Positions 22,838 through 33,947 of a stretch of DNA of 64,000 nucleotides are shown one piece after another. The notes beneath the pieces are model-generated. The model saw nothing but the letters and a program-made list of their open reading frames with translations. It was not told the origin of the DNA and did not search any database. A program made the position numbers and the translations under genes. This stretch comes from Bombyx mori (lineage: Eukaryota; Arthropoda; Insecta; Lepidoptera; Bombycidae), in contig NC_085108.1 in NCBI RefSeq assembly GCF_030269925.1, positions 7,006,001 through 7,070,000 on the forward strand. Reading direction: 5' to 3'. The first letter of the stretch is position 1. Each line of letters opens with the position of its first letter.

Positions 22838-22955
22838 CCACTGAGTCTCTCTCCGGACCTTCGCAGTGGGTCGCGATTGCGATCTGCTCGTAGATTCTGC
22901 GAAGCACCGCTTTTGCTAGCCCGTGAGCTCACCTACCCGTCTGCGAGTAGCTGGA
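22838..22955 (+). mobile_element. BMC1-like LINE 3' fragment
   Basis: GCCCACTGAGTCTCTCTCCGG, GATTCTGCGAAGCACCGC and CCGTGAGCTCACCTAC. Confidence 0.65.
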
Positions 22956-23699
22956 CGTCTTACGCTATCCGCGAATAAGTAGGGCAAAACTAATGGAGCT
23001 AATTCTGCTTGACGTTCTATAGTCTATGGACAAATAGCCTGTACTTAACGCAGTACGATCGTAGACTCTTCTTCATCACAGAATCTTAATGTGAGGATGG
23101 AAGGTCAAAGTTCTAATCTCCCGAAGTTGCTAGTGATTATGAAATTATATTTAACAATTTTTTTTTAAGTGTGGGCTCACAAGATGCTCTACCTCCGGTG
23201 ATTAGGCAAATTATAATACTTTCGGGTTTCATTTTTATTTCACAATCATTCTTCACTGTGGAAGCCATTGAAGTCATGAGATGTTGATCTACTTGTTCTT
23301 TAATTTTTGTGAGTTGATTTAACATACAATGATTCTAATACATATTTCTTTTATACTTACCTATTTAAAAAAAAATTAAAAATTCCTATTTGGGAAGAGT
23401 TGCGATTCTTAAAAACCCATTAACAACAACAATTTATTGTTTCATATTAGTTATTATATGTGGCTGTTGCTTATTAACTGTTTTTCATCGTTCAGCCGTA
23501 CTTATTCTTGAATTTTTACCTTAATGGAAGATTTATTATAAAAACATATCCCACTACTACTACATTTGTTACGTCCTAAATTGAACAGGAACTCAAATAT
23601 TAGTCCCCTACATATCCGCTTTACTACATAATTAAAATTAAGGTGACTCATACATTTATTCTATTTTTGGTCTGCCTGAAAACTAAACTCAACTGCCAA

Positions 23700-23940
23700 A
23701 GGACTTTTTGAAAATATTTAGAAAATATTGAAAAGTTTCAATAAAAAACCACCAAATTACTGAGACTTTATTTCATCCCACATCATCTCGTTTCATTTAA
23801 TTTCATCTCAATCGATTAAATGCTCAAAATAATCAACTTCATCTCATTCGCTTAATTTCATGTTTCATACAACAAATTAAAAAAAAATAAGGCTCCCTTA
23901 AAGGTCTCGTTACCAGGCGACAAAATATATAAAAAAAACA
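23700..23940. mobile_element. Family PB (piggyBac-related) short element upstream of BAP55
   Basis: AAGGACTTTTTGAAAA at the left, TTACTGAGACTTTATTTCAT inside and AAAGGTCTCGTTACCAGG at the right. It ends about 130 bp before the BAP55 start codon and so lies in or next to its promoter or 5' UTR. Confidence 0.6.
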
Positions 23941-24069
23941 ACTGTCAAAAGAAACAACAAACGCGCTGGGCATTGTCGTTTATTTCATAGATAATAATAC
24001 ATAGTATGTTTATTATTTTTAATTAAATGAAAATAAAATTTTTACAATAGCATTATAAAAGAATATATT

Positions 24070-27000
24070 ATGAGTGGCCCGAACGGCATGCTGTACGGGG
24101 GAGACGAGATAGGTGCACTAGTCTTTGATCCTGGTCATCATTCGTTGCGAGTTGGTTATGCACAAGAGGATACCCCAAAAGCTGATATACCAGCAGTTGT
24201 GGGCGTCGGACCAGCTACACACATCCCAAATTCCGAAGAAAAGGTTCCTGATGGCAACATCACGCAAACCGGTGAGTATTGAAATTAAGTTCATCACCGA
24301 AGTGTAGTTGTTTATAGCTTGTTTTTGAGGTTGCAAACAGAATACATTTCACAAAACTCATTGTTTTTGACAAATTGAAAAAAAAACTTTTCAATTGTTA
24401 AGATATTATATAAAATATCCAACTAACATTCATTTATTGGTGTTTAAAATTTACAAAATTCATCAATTGTATAATTAATAATAAAAGATCATGATTTGTG
24501 TGATATTCCCGCGTTTCAAACATGCGTTTTATTAGAATTGGTAACTTAATTGTGCCAAAGAAACTGAATCCAATTTTATACATGTATGATATGTAGAAAA
24601 AAGCATATAAGCTAGTTATCCACCTTAGAGCTCCATCTGTAAAAATGTATCCAAAATTCAATACAAAAGCATGACACTATTGGCTATGATTGATATTAAA
24701 TATTATTAATTCAAAATGAAATAATTAAACTTAAAAAAATATATAAGAATGGATTGCCTATTTTTGAGATTTTTAGTACTATTATTATTTACAAAATGTA
24801 TCAGCAACTTTTACTGATGTACGTTTCAAGGCTGGTACAGTCCTTGGTTAGTGACGATCTCTACATTCTGTGAGACTTCCACAAAAAAGTATTTTCTTCA
24901 ATAATCAATAGCAGGCCTTTTGAATATTTCTGCTGTGAAGCAGTAATGCGTTTTGGTTTGAAGGGTGGGGTAGCCGTTGTAACTATACTTGAGACTGTAG
25001 AACTAATATCTCAAGGTGGGTGGTGCATTTACGTTATAGATGTCTAAGGGCTCCAGTAAAAATTTAACACCAGGTGGGCTGTGAGCTCGTCCACCCATCT
25101 AAGCAATAAAAAAAAACTCATACTAATATTTCTATGCAACAAACATTAAATTACTGTTACAGTTGGGACTGAAATCTTTTTTAATCAGTGATCATATTCT
25201 TTGAACATAGTTGACCAAATTGATAAATGTTTGCTGTATTTATTTTGACAATTTTCAGAACTGGAGGTCTAGTTTATTTTTAAATTCAATAAGTGTTTAA
25301 CATTAAGACTATAAATCTGTTTACAAATTACAATTGGAATTGAGCAATATCAACAGTTGTCAAAATTATTCCCTTTTTTTCTTTATCATCGTTGTTCCCT
25401 CATTACTGGGGAATGCAACCACCGATATGGAAGTCTTTCGATGAAGATCAGTTTGCTGTGAGGTGGACCTTCTGTATACTGCCATGATTTATCCTCTTTA
25501 TACTGTCTAAGACGAGGCTTTCTGCCGTCTGCCTACGTAGACTTCTGGAATACTTTGGCAACATTGCAATAAAGAATCACGGCAGCTTGGAGAAGCTAAT
25601 GGTGACAAGACCACGAGGTAGAGGCCCGACACATGGGACTGACCAGATCCGCACTACCCTCAACACCACAGCTCATGATGCTCTACACTCAGCGGCAGAT
25701 AGAGGTAAATGGTGTGGAATGGTCCATAATAAATTCTTTTTGCAAGGAGGTGATCTTCAGTATTGAGGAAACCGAAGAATAAGGATACTGTCTAATGTCT
25801 GATGCAGAAGGCAAGGGGAAATCACTGCTCTATATTCCCAAGATAACATGTTATTATTTCCTTAACAGGCAGTAAAACGGGCAGTGAGCTGCGACACTAC
25901 ATAGACGTCACAGAGCTCCACGTTCCGCGTCCGGGAATGGAAGTGCAGACGTACATGAAAGACGGACAAGTCGACAACTGGGATCTGTTTGAGAAGATGC
26001 TTGATTATTGTTATTCTAAGGTAATTTTTTGTTTCACTGAACACTAACTAATCATTAATAACAAACTGATGGTAGGACCTCTTGTGAGTCCGCGCGGGTA
26101 GATACCACCGCCCTGCCTATTTCTCCAGTAACGACTTAACACCAGGTGGGCTGTGAGCTTGTCCACCCATCTAAGCAATACTGGAGCCCATAGACACCTA
26201 CGTTGTTAATGCCATCACTCACCTCGAGACACAAGTCTTCTTTGGATATGGTGCTTCAATTAAGTTCTAGGTTTTTCTTTTGTTGCAACGTTTTAGTAGG
26301 GCAATGCCATGCTCTGACAAGGTATATTCAGTAAATCCTAATGTCTTTCAGATTCATATTTGTCTAATTAAATATATAGTAATAAAATTAATACTAGGTC
26401 ACCGGTCCTTAATGCATCCACTAATTTTTAAATTAATCAGATATTTTGAAGTTGGTCGAAACAACATTCAAAGTTTTTTTTTACATACAACAGGACATAC
26501 ATCCCAAGCGAATAAAAGCATGTGTAAAAAATTACTTAAGACCTAAGTTCATTAGCCCATGACCGGTGCCAAACATACATAAAATTTCGTTTTGTTATGA
26601 GGGTTTTTGATTGTGCAGGTAATCCGCTCCCCATCAGAGCACCATCCAGTACTCTTCACTGAGGCAGTCTGGGCCACCCGGCCAGTGAGGGAGAAGCTAG
26701 CCGAACTCATATTCGAGAAGTATCAAGCACCAGCTTTCTTCCTGGTCAAGAATGCTGTCCTAGTGGCCTTTGCAAATGGAAAATCTACAGCTCTGGTCAT
26801 AGACGCTGGAGCCACACAGACATCAGCCGTGCCTGTTATCGATGGGTGAATTTTTTCGCTTATTTGTTGTCTTGAAAGGAAAACGAAACTAGGATCATCC
26901 TGTTGGTATGTGGTCACTGTCACTCATGGACAACAGCCAGGGATAAAGACATTTAAAAATACGAAACAGAAAATTGTCTCGCACTCCACAAGACTTGACC

Positions 27001-30000
27001 CCAAGCAACTTTTCTCTGTGTGATGTCATCCAGGGTCAAACAATTTATAGGTTGATCATGGATGCATTCTATTGGGTGTTTTGATTAATTTGAAAAAAAA
27101 TCAATTAATTAAAACTATTTAACAATGGCTAGTTATCAATATATTGATTGTGTTGGTTTGGTATTGTTGTCTACTTTTAAGGATACCATATCTTTTTTTT
27201 TTGTTTTTCTGGTACTCCTAATTTTATTTTTATTTGTAATTATTAATTTTTATTTGTAATTTTGTTTTCAATAGCCAAAGCTATGTACATTAATACGGGT
27301 TTGCTGAGTGCACATACCATTTAGATTGCAATCCAATAATATATTTTCAAGTTGTGATTCCAAATATCCATCTAATAGAGTAATTAAACATAATTTTATG
27401 TCACGCTATGCATGTATATTGTTCCGTGTCTTGCTGGCTATTTCCACGGTAGAATTGAAAAGAAATTATCGTGAAAAGAAAATTAGAATCCGAGAATTTT
27501 TTGTGTATCAATTAATTGGTGTTAGGCATTGTGAGCTCGCACGCTTGTCCGTCGTATTTCTGCCGCGGATCATACATCACTCGGACCGCGCGTCCGGGTG
27601 TTGCGTGAGCGTGACTCGGACCGTGCGTCCGATTGTTGCGCGAGTCGGACTGCGAGTCTGGTTGTTGCGTGAGCGTAACTTGGACCGCGCGCCCGCAGGT
27701 ACGCGCTGGTGAGTGCGGCGGCGCGCTCTGCGCTGGGCGGGGACCACCTGGTGGCGCAGGCCAAGCTGATGCTGAACGCGGCGCACATACAGATGCTGCC
27801 CATCTACAGCATACAGGTAGGTACTGCTTCACTGAAATCCGTACTGTAGTTTTGTTGCTAACCCTTTTAGTGCTGGACTTATTTTCACATATTTTGTAGA
27901 AATTGCTAAAGGAGTTTTGAAAAAGAAAAAAACAGGACCTTATAAAATACAACTCGAAGATCAGCGGTGAACTAATTATATTAACGCTTTTCTTTGTGAC
28001 TTGCTTGCCAAATTAGTTTGGATTACTACCGGTGCTTGAGGTACCTGAAAGCACCGTTAATGGATCGGCAGGATCCACAATGACGTGTTTAGGGCGACTG
28101 CGTTTACCATTCGGTCCGCAGGATCGGGTATGTACAGTATGCGCGCGAGTTCATGTCCATCGGGGCCAGAGGCGACGCGCGGGGGGCAGCTCGCCCCGCC
28201 TTCACCCTCCTCCCCGCATTTGTCTGACGTCTAGTGTTGTCTTTGACAGTTGTGACGCGTGCTTATCGATACCGAAAATTTACGCTAACGCTATTGTGTT
28301 ATTTCATGGTGAATAAACCATGACTACTCCGCTTCCAACAAGTTCAGGTAGAAAAAAACCTACACCGATTCGGACTGATCTGTCGGTTGTTTTTTCTGAT
28401 TGTAATTGAATTGGATTATTTTTTTTTTAGATATTTTTTTCTTTATTAGAAATAAATAAGTAATTACTTATGATATTTATTTTATAATTTGCAAAATGAC
28501 CTAGTTACATTAAACCAAACTGACAGCTGTAGACTAAATCGGTAGTTGTTATCGACATTACAATTTTTTTTTTTTATATCAGACAACAATGAGTCCATAT
28601 GTGCACATAGTATCATTGAAACATACTTAAAATTCACAAAACCAATCAAATAAAAAAGATACATTTATTAAAAGTAATTATCAATTGAATACATTTCAAA
28701 TATTCCATTCAACTTTTAGTTACTTCGAACCAACCATTATTATTATTCTTATTATTTAGTCCGCAAGTGAACCATGGTACAATGGTTCAAGTCCGACCGA
28801 CAGTCATAACGGTCTGTTAATGCCTTCAGGATGCTGTTAGGGCTGACCCGGACCCGGCGAATCAGGGATTTATTATAATTAACTAGGTCACAGAACTACC
28901 GCATTCCTCAGGATGGACATGAACTCGCGCGCCTACTGTAGGTAACGTCAGTGTGCTTAGTGCGATTTTTATAACGTTATCGATAACCTAAAAGCTAGCT
29001 CATATGTGTATGGAGTGGGAACGTTTGCCTACGTTTGCCGCCAGGGCCGCTGTTCCAACTGCATACAAAATTGGCCTAACTTCTACGCTATCGAGGACGT
29101 TAAAAAACTCGCACTAAGCCCACAGATGAATTTCAGAGCAAGGAAGTGATAAGAGAGCGCGAGCGAGCCCGGTACACGCTGAAGTCTCTCCCGGCCGGCC
29201 TCACGCAGTCCTGGCAGCAGTACATGCTGAAGCGCCAGTACGAAGACTTCTGTCACTGCATAGCCCAGGTGAGGATCGAAACGGTGTGCTCACTGCGAGT
29301 TCTTTAACGTTCTCGATAGCGTAAAAGTTAACTTAAATTTGTATGGAGTCGTAACAGCGCCCCTAGCGGCAAACGTTCCGACTAACTCTCCGACACTATT
29401 TCAAGTATCAAAGAATATGTTAGAATTTGTACTTTACTGCAACTATCACTTCAGATCCTATCAGATTAAGATAACATTGATAGATTCGTCGAAGGATCTT
29501 ATTCTTGTCCCCGATCGTCGGGGGTCGGGGGTGGGGATTCATTGTGTGGGATGTCTTATCCGTTCAAGGTTTTGGGCTCCAAGCCCTTGGCCCTTCTCTG
29601 TGACCATCAGCCCTTCTAAGTTGTCAGGAATTCTTAGCGCCATACGCTACGCTGTTGACGGGTGTTGAGCGATCCGGTCACTGTCCTCGTCGAACCCGTC
29701 GATTGCGCTGAAGAGCTCAACGAGCGAATTAACCCAGACACAACCCACTGAGTTTCTCGCCGGATCTTCTCAGTGGGTCGCGTTTCTGATCCGGTGGTAG
29801 ATTCTGCGAAGCACTGCTCTTGCTAGGGCTAGTGTTAGCAACACTCCGGTTTGAGCCCCGCGAGCTCACCTACACGTTAGCGCGAAGCTGATGTAGCCTC
29901 TCAAGGCTATCAGCATAACAAAAAGGCGTTGAGCGTTTAGTACTTACTGGTGGTAGGACTTGTTGTGAGTCCGCACGGGTAGGTACCACCGCCCCGCCTA

Positions 30001-33000
30001 TTTCTGCCGTGAAGCAGTAATGCGTTTCGGTTTAAAGGGTGGAGCAGCCGTTGTAACTATACTTGGGACCTTAGAACTTATTCTCAAGGTGGGTGGCGCG
30101 TTTACGTTGTGGATGTCATCGATTAGAAGGTATTTTCGCGAAGTTTCCATCCGAAGATTAGGGATCGAACGTTGTCCGTCAGGTGTCCGAGTCCGCGTAC
30201 GACGAGCGCACGGCCGCGTCGGTCCCCGGGGTGCACTACGAGTTCCCGGGCGGCTACCACCAGGACTTCGGCCCGGAGCGGTTCAAACTAACCGAGACGC
30301 TGTTCGAGAGCTCCCTGGCCGCCCCCCACCTGGGTAACGTATACACCGGGCGTCCCATACCCTAATTGTAAACTGCTACTGGACGAGAGCCATGGATTAC
30401 ATGGATTTTGTTTTTGAAATATAAAATATCTACTGGTGGTAGGACTTCTTGTGAGTCCGCACGGTTAGGTACCGTCACCCTGCCTATTTCTGCCGTAAAG
30501 CAGTAATGCCCTTCGGTTTGAAGGGCGGGGCAGCCGTTGTAACTATACTTGAGATTTTAGAACTCATATCTCAAGGTGGTTGGCGTATTGACGTTGTAGA
30601 TGTCTATGGGCTCCAGTAACCACTTAACACCATGTGGGCTGTGAAATCATCCACTCATCTAAGCAACAAAAAAAAAAAACATTTATAAATGTAACGACAA
30701 ATGACAACATTTGTACAGTGACGTCATAGTCTTCTTTTTTAAATATCTATACTAATACTAATACTAATAATATTATAAAGAGGAAAGATTTGTTTGTTTG
30801 TTTGTTTCGAATAGGCTCCGAAACTACTGGACCGATTTGAAAAATTCTTTTTCCATTAGAAGCCGACATTGTCCTTGATGAACATAGGCTACTTTTTTTT
30901 CTTATTTTTTTTATTTTTTTATGTGTTTTTTAATGTTTCCGAAGCGAAGCGAGGGCGGGTCGCTAGTCCTATATATGAGAAATGAGAACGCAGTATTTTT
31001 GTACAGTGACGCGTCATAAAGTCGAGATCGTCATAGTCGATACGAGATAACTGACGTTTCGCTAATCACAACTAATAACTAATTTCCGAACAGAATCTGT
31101 TGATTGTACTGTGATAATTGCCCCGCCCTTTTAAGTCGCAGTTCGTTAATACTAATGCGCTGATGCTGTGATGTAGAAGTGGACCTTGACCTTGGTTAGT
31201 TAATGGCCCGCTAGTCCTGACGCAATAGCTTGCCAGTCCGGCATTTAAAGCTCCCGTAGATTCCTTCCACAGCGTCAGACCAGCGACACTTGGGCCCCTC
31301 CTCCAGTATACCCGCGTCACAGTCCGATCCTGCTCCATCCGCGCAACCCTCCCCAGAACATTTAGCTCACCAAAAAGTTCCCATACATTTTGTTTAGCCG
31401 GCCGCGCTAACGTGCGTCAGATCAGTGGTGCTCGGCATCATTCCCGTACAACCCCTCCCCAACATGTCCAAGCTATGTCTCCGCGCCTTCTTACACCCCC
31501 CTCCCCAAACATTTGGCTCACCAAAAAGCTCCCACGTACGTTTGTCTTCCTGGGGGAGTTAACGTTGGATATGCGTGCGTGTAGCGTGCGCGGCGGCGGC
31601 GGCGTGCGACGCAGACGCGCGGCCGGCGCTGTGGGCGGGGGTGGTGTGCGGGGGCGGGGGCGCGTGCGTGACGGGCTGGGCGGAGCGCGTGGCCCGCGAC
31701 CTCGCCGCGCGCGCGCCCTCCTCGCACCGCCTCAAGAGCCACGCGGCCGCCTCGCTCGCCGAGCGACGGTTCGCCGCCTGGATAGGTACGTCGCACTTAG
31801 GGCCTTATCATACTAGCGAAGCACGCCGCGTATTTGTAGCGTGTTGACGACTTACAATACACTGAGTAACAAAATTGTTTTCGACGAGGAAACACTGCTA
31901 TTGGCTTTGTTACTTCGAAGACGCCGGAGACGAGAACATTTTTTTTTTTCTAAAGGCATTTTATGACCTGGTAACTGAGACCTTTAGGTCAAGTCTTCCC
32001 GCCAAAAATTCCACGGAAACAAAAGCATCGACGAATTTGGAAGGATCTATTATCAATTGAATCGAATGGAAGAGAGCGATTATTTGGTGTAATTTTTTTT
32101 TGCGCACGAGTAAAAAATAATCCAAAACAATTTCGCTCCTACCTGCGAATATCAAGATCTACATTTGATGAGTTGTTGCATCTGATAAAAACTGACTTAT
32201 GACATGAAGACACACGGACTGAAGTGAGGCGGTGCGGACGGGCTGGCGTTTATACGAGACAATACAAAATGGCGTCTACGAGACAATACAAAATGGCGTC
32301 TACGAGACGTTACAAAATGTCGTCTGCGAGACAATACAAAATGGCGTCTACGCTGTTACTCGTGACGATCTCCTTCGCGAATTCGTTGCGCATGCGCGGC
32401 GTGTTCATTGCGCGCCCGCTCCGCTTTGAGAATGCTCGCAATCCGCTAGTATGATAAGGCCCTTATACTTCACTAATAACATAGTGTCATTAATATGTAT
32501 AGAGCCCGCACGGGTAAGATCCACCATCCTGCCTATTTCTGTCGCAAAGCAGGAATGCGTTTCAGATCAGCCCAGCCAAGGTCAGTCGTTGTACTGTAAA
32601 ACTAAGGCTTTAACTCATGTTTCAAGGTGGTTAGCGGTATTTACGTTGCAAGTGTCTATGGGCTTGAGACACTTGCCTCTAGTCTCGAGTTTTTTTTATT
32701 TATTGCTTAGATGGGTGGACGAGCTCACAGCCCACCTGGTGTTAAGTGGTTACTGGAGGCCATAGACATCTACAACGTAAATGCGCCACCCACCTTGAGA
32801 TGTAAGTTCTAAGGTCTCAAGTATAGTTACAACGGCTGCCCCACCCTTCAAACCGAAACGCATTACTGCTTCACGCCAAAAAAAGGCGCGGTGATGGGAC
32901 CTACCCGCGCGGACTCACAAGAGGTCCTACCACCAGTAGGGAGAAGACATTCACATGTTGATGCCTACAGACAACAATAAAAATATTTGATGACTCGGAA

Positions 33001-33156
33001 GTTGTAGTAAGCGTCAGATGCAGGCGAGTGAGAATCTGACGTTGTGTTGCAGGCGGGTCCATACTGGCGTCCATAGGCTCGTTCCAGCAGATGTGGATCT
33101 CATCGCAGGAGTACGACGAGGGCGGAAAGGGGCACCTCGAAAGGAAATGCCCTTAA
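24070..33156 (+). CDS. Bap55: BAP55 / actin-like 6 (Brahma complex actin-related protein), eight exons
   Basis: Exons 24070-24271, 25869-26020, 26619-26845, 27699-27816, 29137-29268, 30183-30333, 31585-31785 and 33053-33156 all have GT-AG borders and agree in phase. They sum to 1287 nt, 428 aa (vertebrate ACTL6A is 429 aa). The start [20 protein letters not shown], the segment [35 protein letters not shown] and the C-terminus [20 protein letters not shown] match ACTL6/BAP55. The family has an actin fold and is a subunit of SWI/SNF (BAP/PBAP) and Tip60/NuA4-type nuclear complexes, usually paired with actin on the motor HSA helix. Exon 7 (residues about 328-394) is oddly GC-rich and Ala-rich ([17 protein letters not shown]) and aligns with a few residues missing, though the frame is intact. 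Introns hold many transposons close to exon borders. Confidence 0.95.
24911..25118 (+). mobile_element. Bm1 SINE, 5'-truncated
   Basis: TTTCTGCTGTGAAGCAGTAA to AAGCAATAAAAAAAA, in BAP55 intron 1. Confidence 0.8.
25385..25790 (+). mobile_element. LINE 3' end (RTE/endonuclease-RT type), decayed
   Basis: The translation shows the C-terminal signature of this LINE type (RPRGRGPT, a W-x-DQIR-like segment and AADRGKW) around 25600-25715. Frames are interrupted. It lies in BAP55 intron 1. Confidence 0.55.
26070..26183 (+). mobile_element. Bm1 SINE with internal deletion
   Basis: The 5' body (TGGTAGGACCTCTTGTGAGT ... CTGCCTATTTCT) is joined directly to the 3' end (ACGACTTAACACCAGG ... AAGCAATA), removing about 130 bp. 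Located in BAP55 intron 2. Confidence 0.75.
27575..27698. repeat. GC-rich minisatellite (~34 bp unit, about 3.5 copies) ending at an exon acceptor
   Basis: Units resemble TCGGACCGCGCGTCCGGGTG followed by TTGCGTGAGCGTGAC, with substitutions. The last partial unit supplies GGACCGCGCGCCCGCAG, the acceptor of BAP55 exon 4. Long open frames on both strands here are by-products of the repeat. Confidence 0.8.
28028..28128 (-). mobile_element. BMC1-like LINE fragment
   Basis: CCGGTGCTTGAGGTACCTGA, GACGTGTTTAGGGCGAC and CATTCGGTCCGCAGGATCGG match the inner 3' UTR at 7708-7800. Located in BAP55 intron 4. Confidence 0.65.
28951..29122. mobile_element. Foldback MITE FB ending 14 bp before BAP55 exon 5
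   Basis: GTGTGCTTAGTGCGA arm, GCCGCCAGGGCCGCTG centre and CGCACTAAGCC end. The exon begins at 29137, so only CACAGATGAATTTCAG lies between the element and the coding sequence. Confidence 0.8.
29284..29375. mobile_element. Foldback MITE FB half copy starting 15 bp after BAP55 exon 5
   Basis: GTGTGCTCACTGCGAG arm, CGTTCTCGATAGCGTAAAAG and CCCCTAGCGGCAAACG. It begins immediately after the donor GTGAGGATCGAAACG. Confidence 0.75.
29490..29935 (+). mobile_element. BMC1-like LINE 3' UTR, long fragment
   Basis: The block from about 29640 matches the family (CGGATCTTCTCAGTGGGTCG, GATTCTGCGAAGCACTGCTC) and ends with the CTCTCAAGGCTATCAGCAT hairpin half. 29490-29640 probably belongs to the same element. 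Confidence 0.65.
29944..30120 (+). mobile_element. Bm1 SINE, 3'-truncated
   Basis: ACTGGTGGTAGGACTTGTTG to TTTACGTTGTGGATGTC; the 3' tail is missing. It stops about 60 bp before BAP55 exon 6. Confidence 0.8.
30432..30682 (+). mobile_element. Bm1-type SINE body
   Basis: ACTGGTGGTAGGACTTCTTG to CATCTAAGCAACAAAAAAAA, in BAP55 intron 6. Confidence 0.85.
30746..30966 (+). mobile_element. Non-autonomous Helitron
   Basis: Starts TCTATACTAATACTAATACT (an ACTAAT expansion), carries AGAGGAAAGATTTGTTTG and GACCGATTTGAAAAATTC, and ends GAAGCGAAGCGAGGGCGGGT then CGCTAG, followed by T. Shorter than the 415-bp relative at 46311. Confidence 0.75.
31345..31556. repeat. Imperfect ~50-bp direct duplication
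   Basis: CATTTAGCTCACCAAAAAG and CATTTGGCTCACCAAAAAG with similar flanks (CTCCCC before, CCCA and TTTG after) recur about 155 bp apart. Located in BAP55 intron 6 just upstream of exon 7. Confidence 0.6.
31800..32462. mobile_element. PIF/Harbinger-derived element, TTA target duplication
   Basis: Terminal inverted repeats GGGCCTTATCATACTAGCG / CGCTAGTATGATAAGGCCC with TTA on both flanks (31797-31799 and 32463-32465). The interior keeps transposase traces: 31888-31938 reads [17 protein letters not shown] and about 32143-32200 reads [18 protein letters not shown], both typical of the Harbinger transposase N-terminal half. It also carries a piggyBac-family-PB scrap (31950-32015) and a 24-bp tandem repeat. 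It starts 15 bp after BAP55 exon 7. Confidence 0.82.
32254..32350. repeat. 24-bp tandem repeat, four copies
   Basis: Unit ACGAGACAATACAAAATGGC plus GTCT, with slight variation in copy three. It lies inside the Harbinger derivative. Confidence 0.85.
32500..32942. mobile_element. Two Bm1 SINEs: degenerate plus copy and reverse body
   Basis: 32500-32665 is a diverged plus copy (GCCCGCACGGGTAAGATCC, GCAGGAATGCG). 32690-32940 is a well-preserved reverse copy with its T-rich tail at the left. Located in BAP55 intron 7. Confidence 0.75.
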
Positions 33157-33458
33157 TCTAGACTAAGTTAAACGTATAAGCCCTTCTAGTGAGAACAGTG
33201 CATGAATTTTGTATCCGGTAAATTGGTCAATGCCGATTTTGAGTCGCCCCTGGTTGGCGCGGTCCGTGGACAACACAGCAGGTCGCCGCTCAGTTGGAGA
33301 GGCGAGGCCGAAGTCTCGGGTGCAAGGGGGCGGTTCCCACAAGTCAAACCGGACAACGTGTAGATATAGTGTGTCTTTAAGGGGGATTATAAAAAAAAAT
33401 GTTAATCAACGAACTATATGTGAATCGAACTGACTTATAATGTCCTCGTCATTATTAA

Positions 33459-33464
33459 AATAAA
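33459..33464 (+). terminator. AATAAA signal of BAP55
   Basis: It lies about 300 bp after the BAP55 stop in non-repetitive sequence. Confidence 0.55.
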
Positions 33465-33624
33465 ATGCAAAATTAATTTTATGAATAGTAGTTTTATTTT
33501 TTAACGGCGCGGACGATGGTCCTTTAAGCCGACGAGTTTCCTTACAGCGAGCGTATACCGGTGTTGTTGACAACACTTGGCTATTAACAATAAGGAATTT
33601 TTTAACATTATTTTTCATCATCGC

Positions 33625-33875
33625 CCAGACGGGTAGACGAGCTTGGCTGGAGTCGGTAAACGGTCACTGGAGGCCATTGACATCTAGAATGTAAATTCCA
33701 CCACCCGTTTTGATACATGAGTTGCAAGGACGGGGCAGCCCTTGTGACTATACTGAGACCTTAGAACTTATATATCAAGATGGGTGGCGTATTTACGTTG
33801 TAAATGTCTATGGGCTCCAGTAAACACCAGGTGGGCCGTGAGCTCGTGCAGCCATCTAAGCAATAAAAACAAAAG
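33625..33875 (+). mobile_element. Diverged Bm1 SINE fragments
   Basis: GCAGCCCTTGTGACTATACT ... TTTACGTTGTAAATGTC ... AAGCAATAAAAAC, with a more degenerate reverse piece before it. Confidence 0.65.
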
Positions 33876-33947
33876 ACACTAAAGATTTTTTTTTGTTAAA
33901 CTAATAAGTTTTCAATGATAAAGGCTTTTCTTTACAGGAATATAAGT

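Noticed and set aside
27512..27952. Long open frames on both strands around BAP55 exon 4
   Set aside because: They come from the GC-rich minisatellite and the exon read in wrong frames.
28129..28240. GC-rich stretch with a 26-codon frame starting near [17 protein letters not shown]
   Set aside because: Considered as an extra BAP55 exon, but the neighbouring exons already join in phase and the protein length is complete without it.
31412..31847. GC-rich frames of 90-134 codons on both strands
   Set aside because: Only the frame that continues BAP55 exon 7 is supported by phase and homology; the others are shadows.
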